DNA of 64,000 nt from Microbacterium suwonense. Lineage in GTDB: Bacteria > Actinomycetota > Actinomycetes > Actinomycetales > Microbacteriaceae. Positions 30,239-39,581 of the stretch are shown one piece after another (the first letter of the stretch is position 1; every line of letters begins with the position of its first letter). Below the pieces are notes generated by a model. The model did no database searches. It saw nothing but the letters and a program-made list of their open reading frames with translations, and had not been told where the DNA came from. The translations under genes and the position numbers were made by a program. The stretch spans positions 310,001 to 374,000 of the forward strand of contig NZ_AP027728.1 of the NCBI RefSeq assembly GCF_030296555.1, written 5' to 3'.

Positions 30239-31068
30239 AGCGCCTCGATCACACGGGCGAGCAGCGCGGAGATCACCGGTTCGGCGGCCCTGCCCGCCTC
30301 GATGACCTCGCCGTGGCTGAGCGGGGTCTTCTGGATGCCGGCGGCCAGGTTCGTGATCAGCGAGAAGCCGAGGACCTGCATGCCGGCCTCGCGGGCGGCG
30401 ATCGCCTCCAGCGCCGTCGACATGCCGACGATGTCGCCGCCGATGGCTTTCGCCATCTGCACCTCGGCAGGGGTCTCATAGTGCGGGCCGCGGAATTGGG
30501 TGTACACGCCCTCATCGAGGGTGGGGTCGACGCTGCGCGCGATCTCGCGTAGGCGAGCCGAGTACAGATCGGTCAGGTCGATGAAGGTGGCGCCCTCCAG
30601 CGGCGAGTCGGCGGTGAGGTTGATGTGGTCGCTGATCAGCACGGGCTGACCGGGCTTCCAGCTCTCGCGCACGCCGCCTGCGCCGTTGGTGAGCACCATG
30701 ATCTTCGCCCCCGTGGCGGCCGCGGTGCGCACACTGTGCACGACGCGGCGCACGCCGTGGCCCTCGTAGTAGTGCGTGCGTGCGCCGATCACGAGCACGT
30801 TCCGCCCGTCCCGGGCGCGGATGCTGCGCAGCGTGCCCACGTGGCCTTCCAGAGCCGGCCGGGAGAACCCGGTGACCTCGGTGGCCGGGATCGTGGCGAC
30901 GGTCTCGCCGATGAGCTCTGCGGCCTTGCCCCAGCCGGAGCCGAGGGTGAGGGCGATGTCGTGGCGGGCGACCCCGGTGAGGCGCGCGATGTCGTCAGCG
31001 GCCTGGGCGGCGACGTCGAACGGACTCGCATCCGGCGCGTCGAGGGGGTGCGTGAGAGTGTCTTGCAT
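30235..31068 (-). CDS. punA: Purine nucleoside phosphorylase
   Basis: This enzyme cleaves purine (deoxy)nucleosides with phosphate to base and (deoxy)ribose 1-phosphate. The 277-residue protein is of the trimeric PNP class II: LTLGSGWG, GARTHYYEGHG, VLTNGAGGV, FRGPHYETPAE and GMSTALEAIAAREAG. The pentose 1-phosphate could go to the coupled phosphomutase. It complements cdd, deoA and add upstream. ATG start with TAGAGT six bases before it. Confidence 0.95.
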   Translation of the reverse strand: MQDTLTHPLDAPDASPFDVAAQAADDIARLTGVARHDIALTLGSGWGKAAELIGETVATIPATEVTGFSRPALEGHVGTLRSIRARDGRNVLVIGARTHYYEGHGVRRVVHSVRTAAATGAKIMVLTNGAGGVRESWKPGQPVLISDHINLTADSPLEGATFIDLTDLYSARLREIARSVDPTLDEGVYTQFRGPHYETPAEVQMAKAIGGDIVGMSTALEAIAAREAGMQVLGFSLITNLAAGIQKTPLSHGEVIEAGRAAEPVISALLARVIEAL

Positions 31069-31074
31069 GAGTCC

Positions 31075-31080
31075 ACTCTA
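31075..31080 (-). promoter_or_regulatory. -10-like box TAGAGT, leaderless start
   Basis: TAGAGT ends six bases before the purine nucleoside phosphorylase ATG, in the short divergent gap with lpdA. Confidence 0.5.
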
Positions 31081-31122
31081 GGAATGTGCGTCGCGCACTG
31101 CCAGTACGGAAGAATGGAGACC

Positions 31123-32562
31123 ATGTCTCAGACTTCCTTCGCGAATCGGCAGAGCGTGGCCGTCCTCGGTGGCGGCCCCGGCGGGTATGAAGCCGCCCTG
31201 GCCGCCGCACAGCTGGGTGCCGAGGTGACCCTTGTCGAACGCCTCGGAGTGGGCGGATCCGCCGTGCTCACCGACGTGGTGCCGTCCAAGAGCCTGATCG
31301 CCACGGCCGACGCCGCCGTCGCGATCTCGGAGGCAAGTGATCTGGGCGTGCAGTTCTACGCCAAGGGCGCGCACGGAAAGCCGCTCAAGCCGGAGATCGC
31401 CATCAACCTGGCCGCCGTCAACAAGCGACTGCTGGCACTGGCCGGTCAGCAGTCCGAGGACATGCGGGCCACGCTGCTCGAGGCGGGGGTGCGCATCCTG
31501 TCGGGGCAGGGCCGGCTGGAGGGGCCGAACGCGATCGTCGTCTCGACCGGCCCCGGCGGCACCGACTTCGACCGGGTCGAGGCCGACACCGTGGTCGTGT
31601 CGGTGGGCGCGTCTCCTCGTGAGCTCGACGCCGCCAAGCCGGACGGCGACCGCATCCTCACCTGGACGCAGCTGTACGACATGAAGGCGCTGCCCGAGCA
31701 TCTCATCGTGGTGGGTTCAGGCGTCACCGGTGCGGAGTTCGCATCGGCCTACATGAACCTCGGTGCCAAGGTCACCCTCGTCTCCAGCCGCGACCAGGTG
31801 CTGCCCGGTGAGGACGGCGACGCGGCGAAGGTGCTCGAGCAGGTGTTCACCCGTGGCGGCATGCAGGTGCTCTCCAAGGCGCGTGCCGAGAAGGTGGAGC
31901 GCACGGATGCCGGAGTGACCGTCACTCTCGCCGACGGCCGCACGGTCGATGGCAGCCACTGCCTGATGGCGGTGGGCTCGGTGCCGAACACCGCAGGCAT
32001 CGGCCTGGAGGAGGCCGGGATCGAGCTGAACGAGTCGGGGCATGTGCGGGTCAACCGCGTGGCGCGCACCTCGGTGCCCAACGTGTATGCGGTGGGGGAC
32101 TGCACGAACTTCTTCCCGCTGGCATCCGTCGCGTCCATGCAGGGCCGCACCGCCGTGTTCCACGCGCTCGGCGACATCGTCATCCCGCTCGAGCAGCGCA
32201 AGATCACCGCGAACATCTTCACCGCACCCGAGATCGCGACGGTGGGCTTCTCTGAGCAGGACATCGAGAGCGGTGCGGCCGACGGCATCGCCTACAAGCT
32301 GCCGCTGGCGGCGAACCCGCGCGCGAAGATGATGGGCATCAAGGACGGCTTCGTGAAGGTGATCGCCCGCAAGGGGTCGGGCACAGTGATCGGCGGCGTG
32401 ATCGTGGCGCCCAAGGCGTCGGAGCTGATCTACCCGCTGGCGATCGCCGTGGAGCGCCGGCTGAACGTCGACCAGGTCTCGCGGGTGTTCGCCGCGTACC
32501 CGTCGCTGTCCACGAGCATCACCGACGCCACCCGGGCGATGCACATGGTGAACATCTCCTGA
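31123..32562 (+). CDS. lpdA: NAD(P)H-quinone dehydrogenase, LpdA type
   Basis: The 479-residue flavoprotein has the lipoamide dehydrogenase fold: FAD motif VLGGGPGGYEAA, NAD motif IVVGSGVTGAEFAS, FAD site YAVGDCTNFF and the C-terminal dimer domain. The redox disulfide is missing: where true Lpd has a CxxxxC, this has GGSAVLTDVVPSKS. Mycobacterial LpdA (Rv3303c) is the same and reduces quinones, so that role is inferred. A shared promoter gap with punA lies upstream. ATG has GGAGA two bases before it. Confidence 0.9.
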   Translation: MSQTSFANRQSVAVLGGGPGGYEAALAAAQLGAEVTLVERLGVGGSAVLTDVVPSKSLIATADAAVAISEASDLGVQFYAKGAHGKPLKPEIAINLAAVNKRLLALAGQQSEDMRATLLEAGVRILSGQGRLEGPNAIVVSTGPGGTDFDRVEADTVVVSVGASPRELDAAKPDGDRILTWTQLYDMKALPEHLIVVGSGVTGAEFASAYMNLGAKVTLVSSRDQVLPGEDGDAAKVLEQVFTRGGMQVLSKARAEKVERTDAGVTVTLADGRTVDGSHCLMAVGSVPNTAGIGLEEAGIELNESGHVRVNRVARTSVPNVYAVGDCTNFFPLASVASMQGRTAVFHALGDIVIPLEQRKITANIFTAPEIATVGFSEQDIESGAADGIAYKLPLAANPRAKMMGIKDGFVKVIARKGSGTVIGGVIVAPKASELIYPLAIAVERRLNVDQVSRVFAAYPSLSTSITDATRAMHMVNIS

Positions 32563-32577
32563 GGCCGCTGGTCGTGA

Positions 32578-32593
32578 CCGGGGTCGGCCCCGG
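32578..32593. terminator. Hairpin between lpdA and accA3
   Basis: CCGGGG-TCGG-CCCCGG is a perfect 6-bp stem in the 33-base gap between convergent genes. It is a likely bidirectional terminator. Confidence 0.5.
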
Positions 32594-32595
32594 GA

Positions 32596-34365
32596 TCAGC
32601 TGATCGTGAGCAGCTGGTGCCCGGCCGAGACCGTGGTGCCGGCGGCGGCGCTGATGTTGCCGACGGTGCCGTCCTTGTGCGCCTGCAGCGGCTGCTCCAT
32701 CTTCATCGCCTCGAGCACCACGACCAGGTCGCCCTTGACGACCTGCTGGCCCTCTTCGACGGCGATCTTGATGATGGTCGCCTGCATGGGCGACTTGACC
32801 GCGTCACCGGATGCGCCGGAGTTGGCCGTGCTGGCGTGGGTGCGACGAGACGGCGGCACGGCGGCCGGACGGCCCGCGGTCCCGGCGATCGGCGCGGTCA
32901 CCCGGTCGGGCAGGCTCACCTCGAGACGACGGCCGGAGACCTCGACGACGACGGTGTGCCGACCCGGCGCCGGGGCCGGGTCGTCGAGCTCGCCGTCCCA
33001 GGCCGGGATGTCGTTGACGAACTCCGTCTCGATCCAGCGCGTGTACACGCCGAAGCGGCCATCCTCGGCGGTGAACGCGGGATCGCGCACCACCTTGCGG
33101 TGGAAGGGCAGCACGGTGGGCATGCCGGCCACCTCGAACTCGTCGAGGGCGCGTCGGGCGCGCTCCAGCGCCTCGGCGCGGTCGCGCCCGGAGACGATGA
33201 TCTTCGCCAGCAGCGAGTCGAAGGCGCCGGAAACGGTATCCCCGGCGGTGACCCCGGAGTCCAGGCGCACACCCGGTCCGCCGAAGGTCTTGAACACCTT
33301 GATGGGCCCCGGCTGCGGCAGGAACCCGCGCCCCGGATCCTCGCCGTTGATGCGGAACTCGAAGGAGTGTCCCTGCGGGGTCGGATCGTCGTAGTCGATG
33401 ATGCCGCCGGCGGCGATGCGGAACTGCTCACGTACCAGGTCGATGCCGGTGACCTCCTCGGAGACCGGATGCTCGACCTGCAGGCGGGTGTTCACCTCCA
33501 GGAAGGACACGGTACCGTCCGCACCGATCAGGAACTCGCAGGTTCCGGCGCCCACGTAGCCGACCTCCTTGAGGATGGCCTTCGACGCGCTGTACAGCTG
33601 TGCGTTCTGCTCGTCGGTCAGGAACGGCGCCGGCGCCTCCTCGACGAGCTTCTGGTGGCGGCGCTGCAGCGAGCAGTCGCGCGTGGAGATGACGACGACG
33701 TTGCCCTCGGCATCTGCCAGGCACTGGGTCTCGACGTGACGCGGTTTGTCGAGGTACTTCTCCACGAAGCACTCGCCGCGGCCGAAGGCCGCCACGGCCT
33801 CGCGGGTGGCCGACTCGAACAGCTCGGCGACCTCGTCGAGCTCGCGGGCCACTTTCAGTCCGCGCCCGCCACCGCCGTAGGCGGCCTTGATCGCGATGGG
33901 CAGGCCGACCTCCTTCGCGAAGGCGACGACCTCCTCGGCGGTCTCGACCGGACCCGGCGTTCCCGGGGCCAGCGGCGCGCCGACCTTCTCGGCGACGTGA
34001 CGGGCGGTCACCTTGTCGCCCAGGGACTCGATCGCCTCGGGAGAGGGGCCGATCCAGATCATGCCGGCGCCGATCACCGCTCGGGCGAACCCGGCGTTCT
34101 CAGCCAGGAACCCGTAGCCGGGGTGCACGGCATCGGCGCCGGAGCGCCGGGCGACGGAGAGGATCTTGTCGATCTGCAGGTACGTGTCGGCGCTGGTGGC
34201 CCCGTCGAGTGCGTAGGCCTCGTCGGCCAGCCGTGCGTGCATGGCATCGCGATCCTGGTCGGCGTATACGGCGACGGAGGAGATCCCGGAGTCCCGGGCT
34301 GCGCGGATGATGCGTACGGCGATCTCGCCGCGGTTTGCGATCAGGACCTTGGCGATATCGGGCAT
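32596..34365 (-). CDS. accA3: Acyl-CoA carboxylase alpha subunit (biotin carboxylase + BCCP)
   Basis: The 589-residue protein carboxylates biotin and carries it. The biotin carboxylase part (about residues 1-450) shows [23 protein letters not shown] (ATP loop), [14 protein letters not shown] and [17 protein letters not shown] Pro/Ala linker leads to the C-terminal BCCP domain with the biotinyl Lys in LEAMKMEQP (about residue 555). It pairs with the carboxyltransferase beta and epsilon subunits at 39.6-41.4 kb to make acetyl- or propionyl-CoA carboxylase. ATG start, TAGGCT seven bases upstream. Confidence 0.95.
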   Translation of the reverse strand: MPDIAKVLIANRGEIAVRIIRAARDSGISSVAVYADQDRDAMHARLADEAYALDGATSADTYLQIDKILSVARRSGADAVHPGYGFLAENAGFARAVIGAGMIWIGPSPEAIESLGDKVTARHVAEKVGAPLAPGTPGPVETAEEVVAFAKEVGLPIAIKAAYGGGGRGLKVARELDEVAELFESATREAVAAFGRGECFVEKYLDKPRHVETQCLADAEGNVVVISTRDCSLQRRHQKLVEEAPAPFLTDEQNAQLYSASKAILKEVGYVGAGTCEFLIGADGTVSFLEVNTRLQVEHPVSEEVTGIDLVREQFRIAAGGIIDYDDPTPQGHSFEFRINGEDPGRGFLPQPGPIKVFKTFGGPGVRLDSGVTAGDTVSGAFDSLLAKIIVSGRDRAEALERARRALDEFEVAGMPTVLPFHRKVVRDPAFTAEDGRFGVYTRWIETEFVNDIPAWDGELDDPAPAPGRHTVVVEVSGRRLEVSLPDRVTAPIAGTAGRPAAVPPSRRTHASTANSGASGDAVKSPMQATIIKIAVEEGQQVVKGDLVVVLEAMKMEQPLQAHKDGTVGNISAAAGTTVSAGHQLLTIS

Positions 34366-34372
34366 GGGTTTC

Positions 34373-34378
34373 AGCCTA
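34373..34378 (-). promoter_or_regulatory. -10-like box TAGGCT, leaderless start
   Basis: TAGGCT lies seven bases before the accA3 ATG, with no ribosome-binding site between. Confidence 0.5.
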
Positions 34379-34456
34379 GCGAGTGTCGGGCCGATCCTTT
34401 TGACGACTCTCCACAAGAAATCGGCCGATGCGTGGTCGCGACTGCACGGATCGGGG

Positions 34457-35104
34457 TCAGCGCGCCGTCCACAGCTGCGTCCAGACCACCCCGAGCTCGC
34501 CTGCCAGCATCCGCAGCGTCGACAGCGACATGCCGACCACGGTGGAAGGGTCACCCTCCACCCGGGTGATGAACGCGCCGCCCAGGCTGTCGACGGTGAA
34601 GGCTCCGGCGACGAAGAGCGGCTCCTCGCTGGCGACGTAGGCATCGATCTCGGCATCCGTCACGTCGGCTGCGAAGGTGACCGATGCCTCGGCGACTGCG
34701 GTCGCCTCGACGGGATCGGCGCCGGGGCGCACGCGGAACACCGAATGGCCCGAGTGCAGCACGCCGGTGGCGCCTCGCATCCGCTCCCAGCGAGCGCGGG
34801 CGGCCTCGGGCGTGTACGGCTTGCCGTAGATCTCACCGTCCAGCGCGAACATCGAGTCGCCGCCGATCACGATCCCGTCGAAGTCCGGATGCTGCTCCGG
34901 CAGCCGTCGCACCACATCGGCGGCCTTGGCCCTGGCCAGCAGCAGCACCAGCTCCCCGGGGCTCAGCGGCGCATCGCGGTCGGCTGCGGCGGACGCGGCC
35001 TCGGCATCCTCGTCGACCTCGGGGGCGAGGGTGAGCGGCTCGATGCCCGCCTGCCGCAGCAGCATGAGGCGGGCGGGGGAGGTGGATGCCAGGCAGACGC
35101 GCAT
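34457..35104 (-). CDS. maf: Maf family nucleoside triphosphate pyrophosphatase
   Basis: Maf proteins hydrolyse non-canonical or house-cleaning NTPs to the monophosphate and affect septation when overproduced. The 215-residue protein has [12 protein letters not shown] (family S-x-S-P-R), [24 protein letters not shown] (family catalytic Asp) and the mid-protein GHSVFRV. The ATG at 35104 has TAGCGT six bases upstream. It lies divergent from the RNA methyltransferase gene and upstream of accA3. Confidence 0.92.
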   Translation of the reverse strand: MRVCLASTSPARLMLLRQAGIEPLTLAPEVDEDAEAASAAADRDAPLSPGELVLLLARAKAADVVRRLPEQHPDFDGIVIGGDSMFALDGEIYGKPYTPEAARARWERMRGATGVLHSGHSVFRVRPGADPVEATAVAEASVTFAADVTDAEIDAYVASEEPLFVAGAFTVDSLGGAFITRVEGDPSTVVGMSLSTLRMLAGELGVVWTQLWTAR

Positions 35105-35110
35105 GAATCA

Positions 35111-35116
35111 ACGCTA
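35111..35116 (-). promoter_or_regulatory. -10-like box TAGCGT, leaderless start
   Basis: TAGCGT ends six bases before the maf ATG, in the 34-base divergent gap with the RNA methyltransferase gene. Confidence 0.5.
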
Positions 35117-35138
35117 TCCGGTGTGCGATCCTGGCAGG

Positions 35139-36358
35139 ATGACCTCCTCACAGCCCATCCTCGATCTCGACATCACCGGGATCGCTCACGGCGGCACCTT
35201 CATCGCCCGGCACGAGGGGCGGGTGGTCTTCGTGCCCGATGCGATCCCCGGTGAGCGCGTGCGGGTGCGGATCACGGATGCGGGCAAGGCCTCGTTCTGG
35301 CGCGCCGAGGCATTGGAGGTGCTGGAGGCGTCTCCGCATCGCCGCGCGCATGTGTGGGCCGAAGCCGACATCTCCCGCGCTCCCGAGGATCGCGTGGGCG
35401 GTGCGGATCTCGGCCACATCATTCTCGGCGCGCAGCGCGTGCTCAAGCGCAGGGTGCTGCAGGAGGCGCTGGACAAGTTCGCCGGGCCGGGCATCGAGGC
35501 GCCCGAGGTGCAGGCCGTCGACGCTGTGACGGACTCGGCGCAGACCAGGAGCGACGGCACCGGCTGGCGCACCCGGGTCTCGCTGCACGTGGACGCGGAC
35601 GGGCGGGTAGGCCCGTACGCGGCGCGCAGTCACCGTGTGATCGACGTCGCGAGCCTGCCGCTGGCGCGTCCCGCCGTGGCGGAGGCCGCCTTCGCGCTGC
35701 GCCCGCAGAAGCCGGGCCGGGTCGACCTGGTCGAGCCAGGGGATGGTCGTGTGCGCGTGCTGCCGCGGCCGGAGGGTGCGCGTCGCGGCAAGCCCCAGAC
35801 GGTGTTCGAGTTCGCCGGTGGGCGGCGCTTCCGTGTGGACGCCGGTGGCTTCTGGCAGGTGCATCCGCAGGCGGCCGACGCGCTGCATCGGGCGGTCGGC
35901 GAGGCGCTGGGGGCCGGCTCGATCCGGATGCGACCCATTTCGACCTGTACGGCGGGGTGGGGCTGTTCGCCGCCACGCTCGGCGAGCAGGGAGCACGGGA
36001 CATCGTGACCGTGGAGTCCGACCGGCGGGCGACCGAGCATGCCGCCGCGAACCTGGCGGAGTTCGACGCGCAGGCCGTCACCGGCCGCGTGGACCGCTTC
36101 CTGTCCGGGCTGCCGGAGGGGACCAGGGCCGGCGCGGTGGTGCTGGATCCGCCGCGGGCAGGGGCGGGGCGAGTGGTGGTGGAGTCGATCCATGCACTCG
36201 ATCCCGAGGCTGTGGTCTACGTCGCCTGCGATCCGGTCGCGTTGGCCAGGGATCTCGGGACGTTCCGGGAGCTCGGCTGGCAGGCCGCATCGCTGCAGGC
36301 GTTCGATCTGTTCCCGCACTCGCACCACTTCGAGACCGTCGCGCTGCTCACGCGCTGA
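35139..36358 (+). CDS. TRAM-domain RNA methyltransferase, TrmA/RlmD family (one frameshift)
   Basis: This class I SAM-dependent enzyme probably makes 5-methyluridine in tRNA or rRNA. An N-terminal TRAM domain (about residues 1-60, LDITGIAHGGTFIARHEGRVVFV) leads to the catalytic domain with GGFWQVHPQAADAL, the SAM motif FDLYGGVGLFAATL, LDPPRAGAG (family DPPR) and YVACDPVALARDL. The frame breaks after LGAGSI; restoring one C near 35923-35925 (GATCCGG) rejoins PDATHFDLYGG and gives 406 residues. The usual YxSC catalytic Cys is here VYVACDP. Which uridine is modified cannot be told. Confidence 0.85.
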
Positions 36359-36410
36359 GGTCATGTGCTGAGGTCATGCGCCGAGGTCATGCGCCGGGGT
36401 CATGCGCCGA
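36354..36410 (+). repeat. 13-bp tandem repeat before the response regulator
   Basis: Four near-identical copies of GCYGRGGTCATGY (36354-36366, 36367-36379, 36380-36392, 36393-36405) plus a partial fifth begin in the stop codon of the methyltransferase gene. Copies differ at three positions. Copy number may vary between strains. Confidence 0.8.
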
Positions 36411-36440
36411 CACTGGCTGAGTGCATGCTCCGGCACTGAG

Positions 36441-36446
36441 TAGGCT
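36441..36446 (+). promoter_or_regulatory. -10-like box TAGGCT, leaderless start
   Basis: TAGGCT ends six bases before the response regulator ATG, just after the 13-bp repeats, so the array sits in the -35 and upstream region. Confidence 0.5.
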
Positions 36447-36452
36447 GGCGGC

Positions 36453-37115
36453 ATGAGCACCGTCGCCCTCATCGACGACCATGAGTCGGTTCGTCTGGGA
36501 CTCGAAGCCGCCTGTCTGCGCGACGGTGCGCAGGAGGTCGTGTTCTCGGGTGCCACCGTCAAGGAGTATCTGGCCTGGCGATCGGCATCCGGTTCCCGTC
36601 CCGTCGATGTCGTGGTGCTGGATCTGACGCTCGGCGACGGCACCACGGTGACCGAGAACGTCGCCACCCTGGTCGCCGACGGCGCCAGTGTGGTCATCCA
36701 CAGCGTGGCCGATCGGCCTGCCGCAGTGCGAGAGGCGCTCGTGGCGGGGGCGGCGGGGGTGGTCAGCAAATCGTCCGCGCTGGATGATGTGCTCGAGGCG
36801 ATCAGCACGGTCGCCCGCGGCGAGGCGCTGAACAACGTGGAGTGGGCCAGCGCCGTGGACGGCGACCGCGACTTCGCGGATGCCCAGCTGTCCAGCCGGG
36901 AGCGCGAGGTGCTGCGACTGTACGCGACGGGGTTGCCGCTGAAGGCCGTGGCCGAGCGCCTGGGCGTGGCGTACTCCACAGCCAAGGAGAACGTCACCCG
37001 CATCCGGGTGAAATACGTCGAGGTCGGCCGTCCCGCCCCCACGAAAGTCGATCTTCTGCGCCGTGCGGTCGAGGACGGCATCGTTGCCCCGGAGGGGCTG
37101 ACGAGTGTCGGCTGA
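36453..37115 (+). CDS. Response regulator, NarL/LuxR family
   Basis: The 220-residue protein has a receiver domain (residues 1-125) with the acidic pair DDHES, the phospho-acceptor Asp in VVVLDLTLGDG (about 53-63) and VSKSS (Lys), and a LuxR-type HTH (about 145-205) with LSSREREVLRLYATGLPLKAVAERLG. VAYSTAKENVTRIRVKY is the recognition region, with YSTAKENV where most have S-x-x-TV. It probably acts with the kinase-like gene that overlaps its 3' end by 11 bases. Targets unknown; its own promoter is a candidate. Confidence 0.9.
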   Translation: MSTVALIDDHESVRLGLEAACLRDGAQEVVFSGATVKEYLAWRSASGSRPVDVVVLDLTLGDGTTVTENVATLVADGASVVIHSVADRPAAVREALVAGAAGVVSKSSALDDVLEAISTVARGEALNNVEWASAVDGDRDFADAQLSSREREVLRLYATGLPLKAVAERLGVAYSTAKENVTRIRVKYVEVGRPAPTKVDLLRRAVEDGIVAPEGLTSVG

Positions 37116-38340
37116 GGCGCGAAGCCTGCAGGACGCTTGGACGAGCCTTCCCACCCCGGGCGATGTGGGGGTGGGGCTGGGCCGGTTCACGGGTCAGCGC
37201 ATCGACCGGATCCTGGCGATCGTGGGCGCGATCGGCTCGACGGCGCTTGGCGCCCAGGCGCTGCTGAGTGCTGTGACCACGCTGACCCGCCCGGACTGGC
37301 TGCATCTGACGCTGATGCTGGTGGTGTTCGGTCCGCTGCTGTGGATGATCGTCGCATGTGCGGTCGGGCGCTGGGTCAGGCGGGTGAGCGGCACGTTCGC
37401 GGTCGTCTACGCGCTGGCGCTGCTGCTGTGGCCGGCGGTGGTCGACAGCACGCGCAACGTGCCCTCCGACCAGCCATGGATCTTCTTCCTGGTGAACATC
37501 GGCGTGGTCGCGGCGGTGCTGGCGTTCCCACCGCGACTACAGTTCGCCTGGGCGCTCGGTCTTCCGCTGATCTACGGCTTCGTGCGTCTGACCCAGGGCG
37601 AGTTCTCGCGGAGTTTCTGGGTCGCCACCGGCTTCGATGTGTCGTTCACGATCATCCTCGGGATGGTGATCGTGTCGCTGGCGTGGATGTTCCGCCAGGT
37701 GGCGGCCGGTGTGGACGACGCTCGGGCGAAGACGGTGGAGGCCTATACGGCTGCGGCCGCGGCCTCGGCCGCTGAAGAGGAGCGCGTCGCGATGGGTGCG
37801 CTCATGCACGACAGCGTGCTGGCGGCGCTCATCGCCGCCGAGCGCGCCGCCAGCGAGCGCGAACGCACCCTGGCGGTGGGCATGGCGCGGGAGGCGCTGA
37901 CCCGGCTGGCCAACACCGAGGCATCGATCGCGCATGAGGGCAGTGACGAGCCGGTCGAGCGGACCCATATCGTCGCCGAGCTGCGCCGCACGTTGTCGGA
38001 GCAGGGCGCGGATGCCGTGGTCGAGGAGCGCGGCACGCCCGTCGAACTGCCCGGCCGGGTGGCACGGGCGATGGTGCTGGCCGCCCGGCAGGCGATCGGC
38101 AACGCGCTCGCGCACGCCGCCGGCCGGGGGTTGCACGTCGTCGCGGAGTCGCACGCGCCGAATCAGCTCACGCTCACCGTGCTGGATGCCGGCCCCGGTT
38201 TCGATCCGGATGCCATCGGCGAGGATCGGCTCGGCATCCGGGCGTCGATCATCGCCCGTATGGCCGCGATCGCCGGAAGATCCCGGATCACCTCGGACGA
38301 GAACGGCACCACCGTCGAGTTGAGCTGGGAGAAGTCATGA
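37105..38340 (+). CDS. Membrane sensor histidine kinase-like protein
   Basis: The 411-residue protein has about five to six membrane helices (residues 30-200), a coiled region, then VAMGALMHDSVLAALIAAERA, where the His is in the place of the phospho-His of HisKA_3 kinases. The HATPase part is recognisable but short: QAIGNALAHA (N box), DAGPGFDPDAIGEDRLGIRAS (G box) and a final beta strand TTVELSW. The family LHD is MHD here. GTG start lies within the response regulator 3' end, so the two are co-translated. It probably controls the upstream regulator. Signal unknown. Confidence 0.78.
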   Translation: MSAEARSLQDAWTSLPTPGDVGVGLGRFTGQRIDRILAIVGAIGSTALGAQALLSAVTTLTRPDWLHLTLMLVVFGPLLWMIVACAVGRWVRRVSGTFAVVYALALLLWPAVVDSTRNVPSDQPWIFFLVNIGVVAAVLAFPPRLQFAWALGLPLIYGFVRLTQGEFSRSFWVATGFDVSFTIILGMVIVSLAWMFRQVAAGVDDARAKTVEAYTAAAAASAAEEERVAMGALMHDSVLAALIAAERAASERERTLAVGMAREALTRLANTEASIAHEGSDEPVERTHIVAELRRTLSEQGADAVVEERGTPVELPGRVARAMVLAARQAIGNALAHAAGRGLHVVAESHAPNQLTLTVLDAGPGFDPDAIGEDRLGIRASIIARMAAIAGRSRITSDENGTTVELSWEKS

Positions 38341-39338
38341 GACGCTCCGTGCGCAGCATGACCACCGCGCTCGCGCTGGGCTTCGCGCTGTACTTCGCCG
38401 CCCGCGCCATCTGGTGGACCGAGCAGCCCGCCGTGCCGCTGCTGCTGGTCGCCGCGATCGTGCTCTATCTCGCCGCTGTGCTGACCGCCGTGCTCGCGTC
38501 GTCGGCGGACGGGGTGCGGATGCCGATGGGCGCGGCGGTGCTGGCGCTGATCTCCAGTGCCGTGGTACCCACCCTGGCGAGCCTGGCCCTCGAGCGGGAG
38601 ATGCGCGGCGCGCCGTTCGCGACCTGGTACATCGGCGCGGTCGGTCTGCTCGCGGTGGTGTGCATCGTGCGCCGGCACGCCGTGTGCGGTTGGGTCGCGC
38701 TGGGGGCGCTGATCGTGTCGGCCTCCGCCTACATGGGAATCGTGGATGCGTTCACGCTGGGACTGGTCGGCTCGATCACCTGGGTGGTGGTGGCGCAGCT
38801 GCTGGTGATCTTCTGGGAGCGCGCGGTGCGCGACACCGAGAAGCTTGCGGATGCCCAGCAGGCGGTGTCGGCGTGGCATGCAACCCAGGTGGTGCGGCAG
38901 CGCGAGCGGCGGGTGCGCGCGCAGCGTGCACTGGCCATTGCGGGCCCGGTGCTCACGCGCACGGTGGCGTCGCACGGCCATCTGAACGAGCAGGAGAAGC
39001 TGGAGGCGAGACTCGCCGAGGGGACGATGCGCGACGAGTTGCGCGGCGGAATCCTGCTGAACGATGCGGTGCGTCAGGCGATCTCGGATGCCAGGAGGCA
39101 CGGTGCCGTCGTCACCGTCTTCGATGAAGGCGGGCTGGAGGGCACCGATGATGCGCGGCTCGATGAGATCCGCGACGAGCTGGCGAGCGTGGTGGCCAGC
39201 GCACGATCGAACCGGGTGATCATCCGGGCAGGACGTGACGATCAGGTCGCGGTGACCGTGGTCGGCCGGGCTGCCGGAGGCGCGCACGACGACGATGCGG
39301 TCGATCTCTGGCACGAGATCCGTCGCACCCGCGAGTGA
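38337..39338 (+). CDS. Membrane protein with degenerate kinase-like cytoplasmic part
   Basis: The 333-residue protein has about five to six membrane helices (residues 8-170), a basic coiled segment (about 180-210, with RQRERRVRAQRALA) and a cytoplasmic domain (about 215-333). That domain has LRGGILLNDAVRQAISDARRHGAVVTVFDEG, which looks like the end of a dimerisation domain plus the start of an ATPase fold, but no N or G box. It overlaps the kinase gene by ATGA. I do not know a family; a co-sensor or inhibitor of the kinase is an inference from layout. Confidence 0.7.
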   Translation: MRRSVRSMTTALALGFALYFAARAIWWTEQPAVPLLLVAAIVLYLAAVLTAVLASSADGVRMPMGAAVLALISSAVVPTLASLALEREMRGAPFATWYIGAVGLLAVVCIVRRHAVCGWVALGALIVSASAYMGIVDAFTLGLVGSITWVVVAQLLVIFWERAVRDTEKLADAQQAVSAWHATQVVRQRERRVRAQRALAIAGPVLTRTVASHGHLNEQEKLEARLAEGTMRDELRGGILLNDAVRQAISDARRHGAVVTVFDEGGLEGTDDARLDEIRDELASVVASARSNRVIIRAGRDDQVAVTVVGRAAGGAHDDDAVDLWHEIRRTRE

Positions 39339-39374
39339 GCCCGCTCGCTCGGACGGGCCCGCTCTCTCGGACGG
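39339..39374 (+). repeat. 18-bp imperfect tandem pair after the signalling genes
   Basis: Two copies of GCCCGCTCGCTCGGACGG (39339-39356 and 39357-39374) differ at one position; a weaker third copy follows. It starts in the stop codon region of the membrane protein gene. Confidence 0.6.
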
Positions 39375-39394
39375 CGGATCGCTCGGAGAGAGTG

Positions 39395-39427
39395 GGCGAG
39401 GGGCGGCGAAGCCGCCCGCCCCTCGCC
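39395..39427. terminator. Hairpin after the signalling module
   Basis: GGCGAGGGGCGG and CCGCCCCTCGCC-type arms (one bulge) enclose an AAGC-centred loop. It lies between the convergent signalling module and accE. The 154 bases from 39428 to 39581 hold no gene that I can support. Confidence 0.6.
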
Positions 39428-39581
39428 AGTGGCGGAGCAGTTACCCGAAAACTGTCCGCTGGAGGCGGTGATTGCGTCTGTCTACCCTGGGACAGAGCAG
39501 CCGCCTAACGCGAAGCGTTGATACAAGTCTGGCGCGCGTCAAGCGGTCTGTCTGTAGGTATTTCGGGGGACAAATCGGAGT

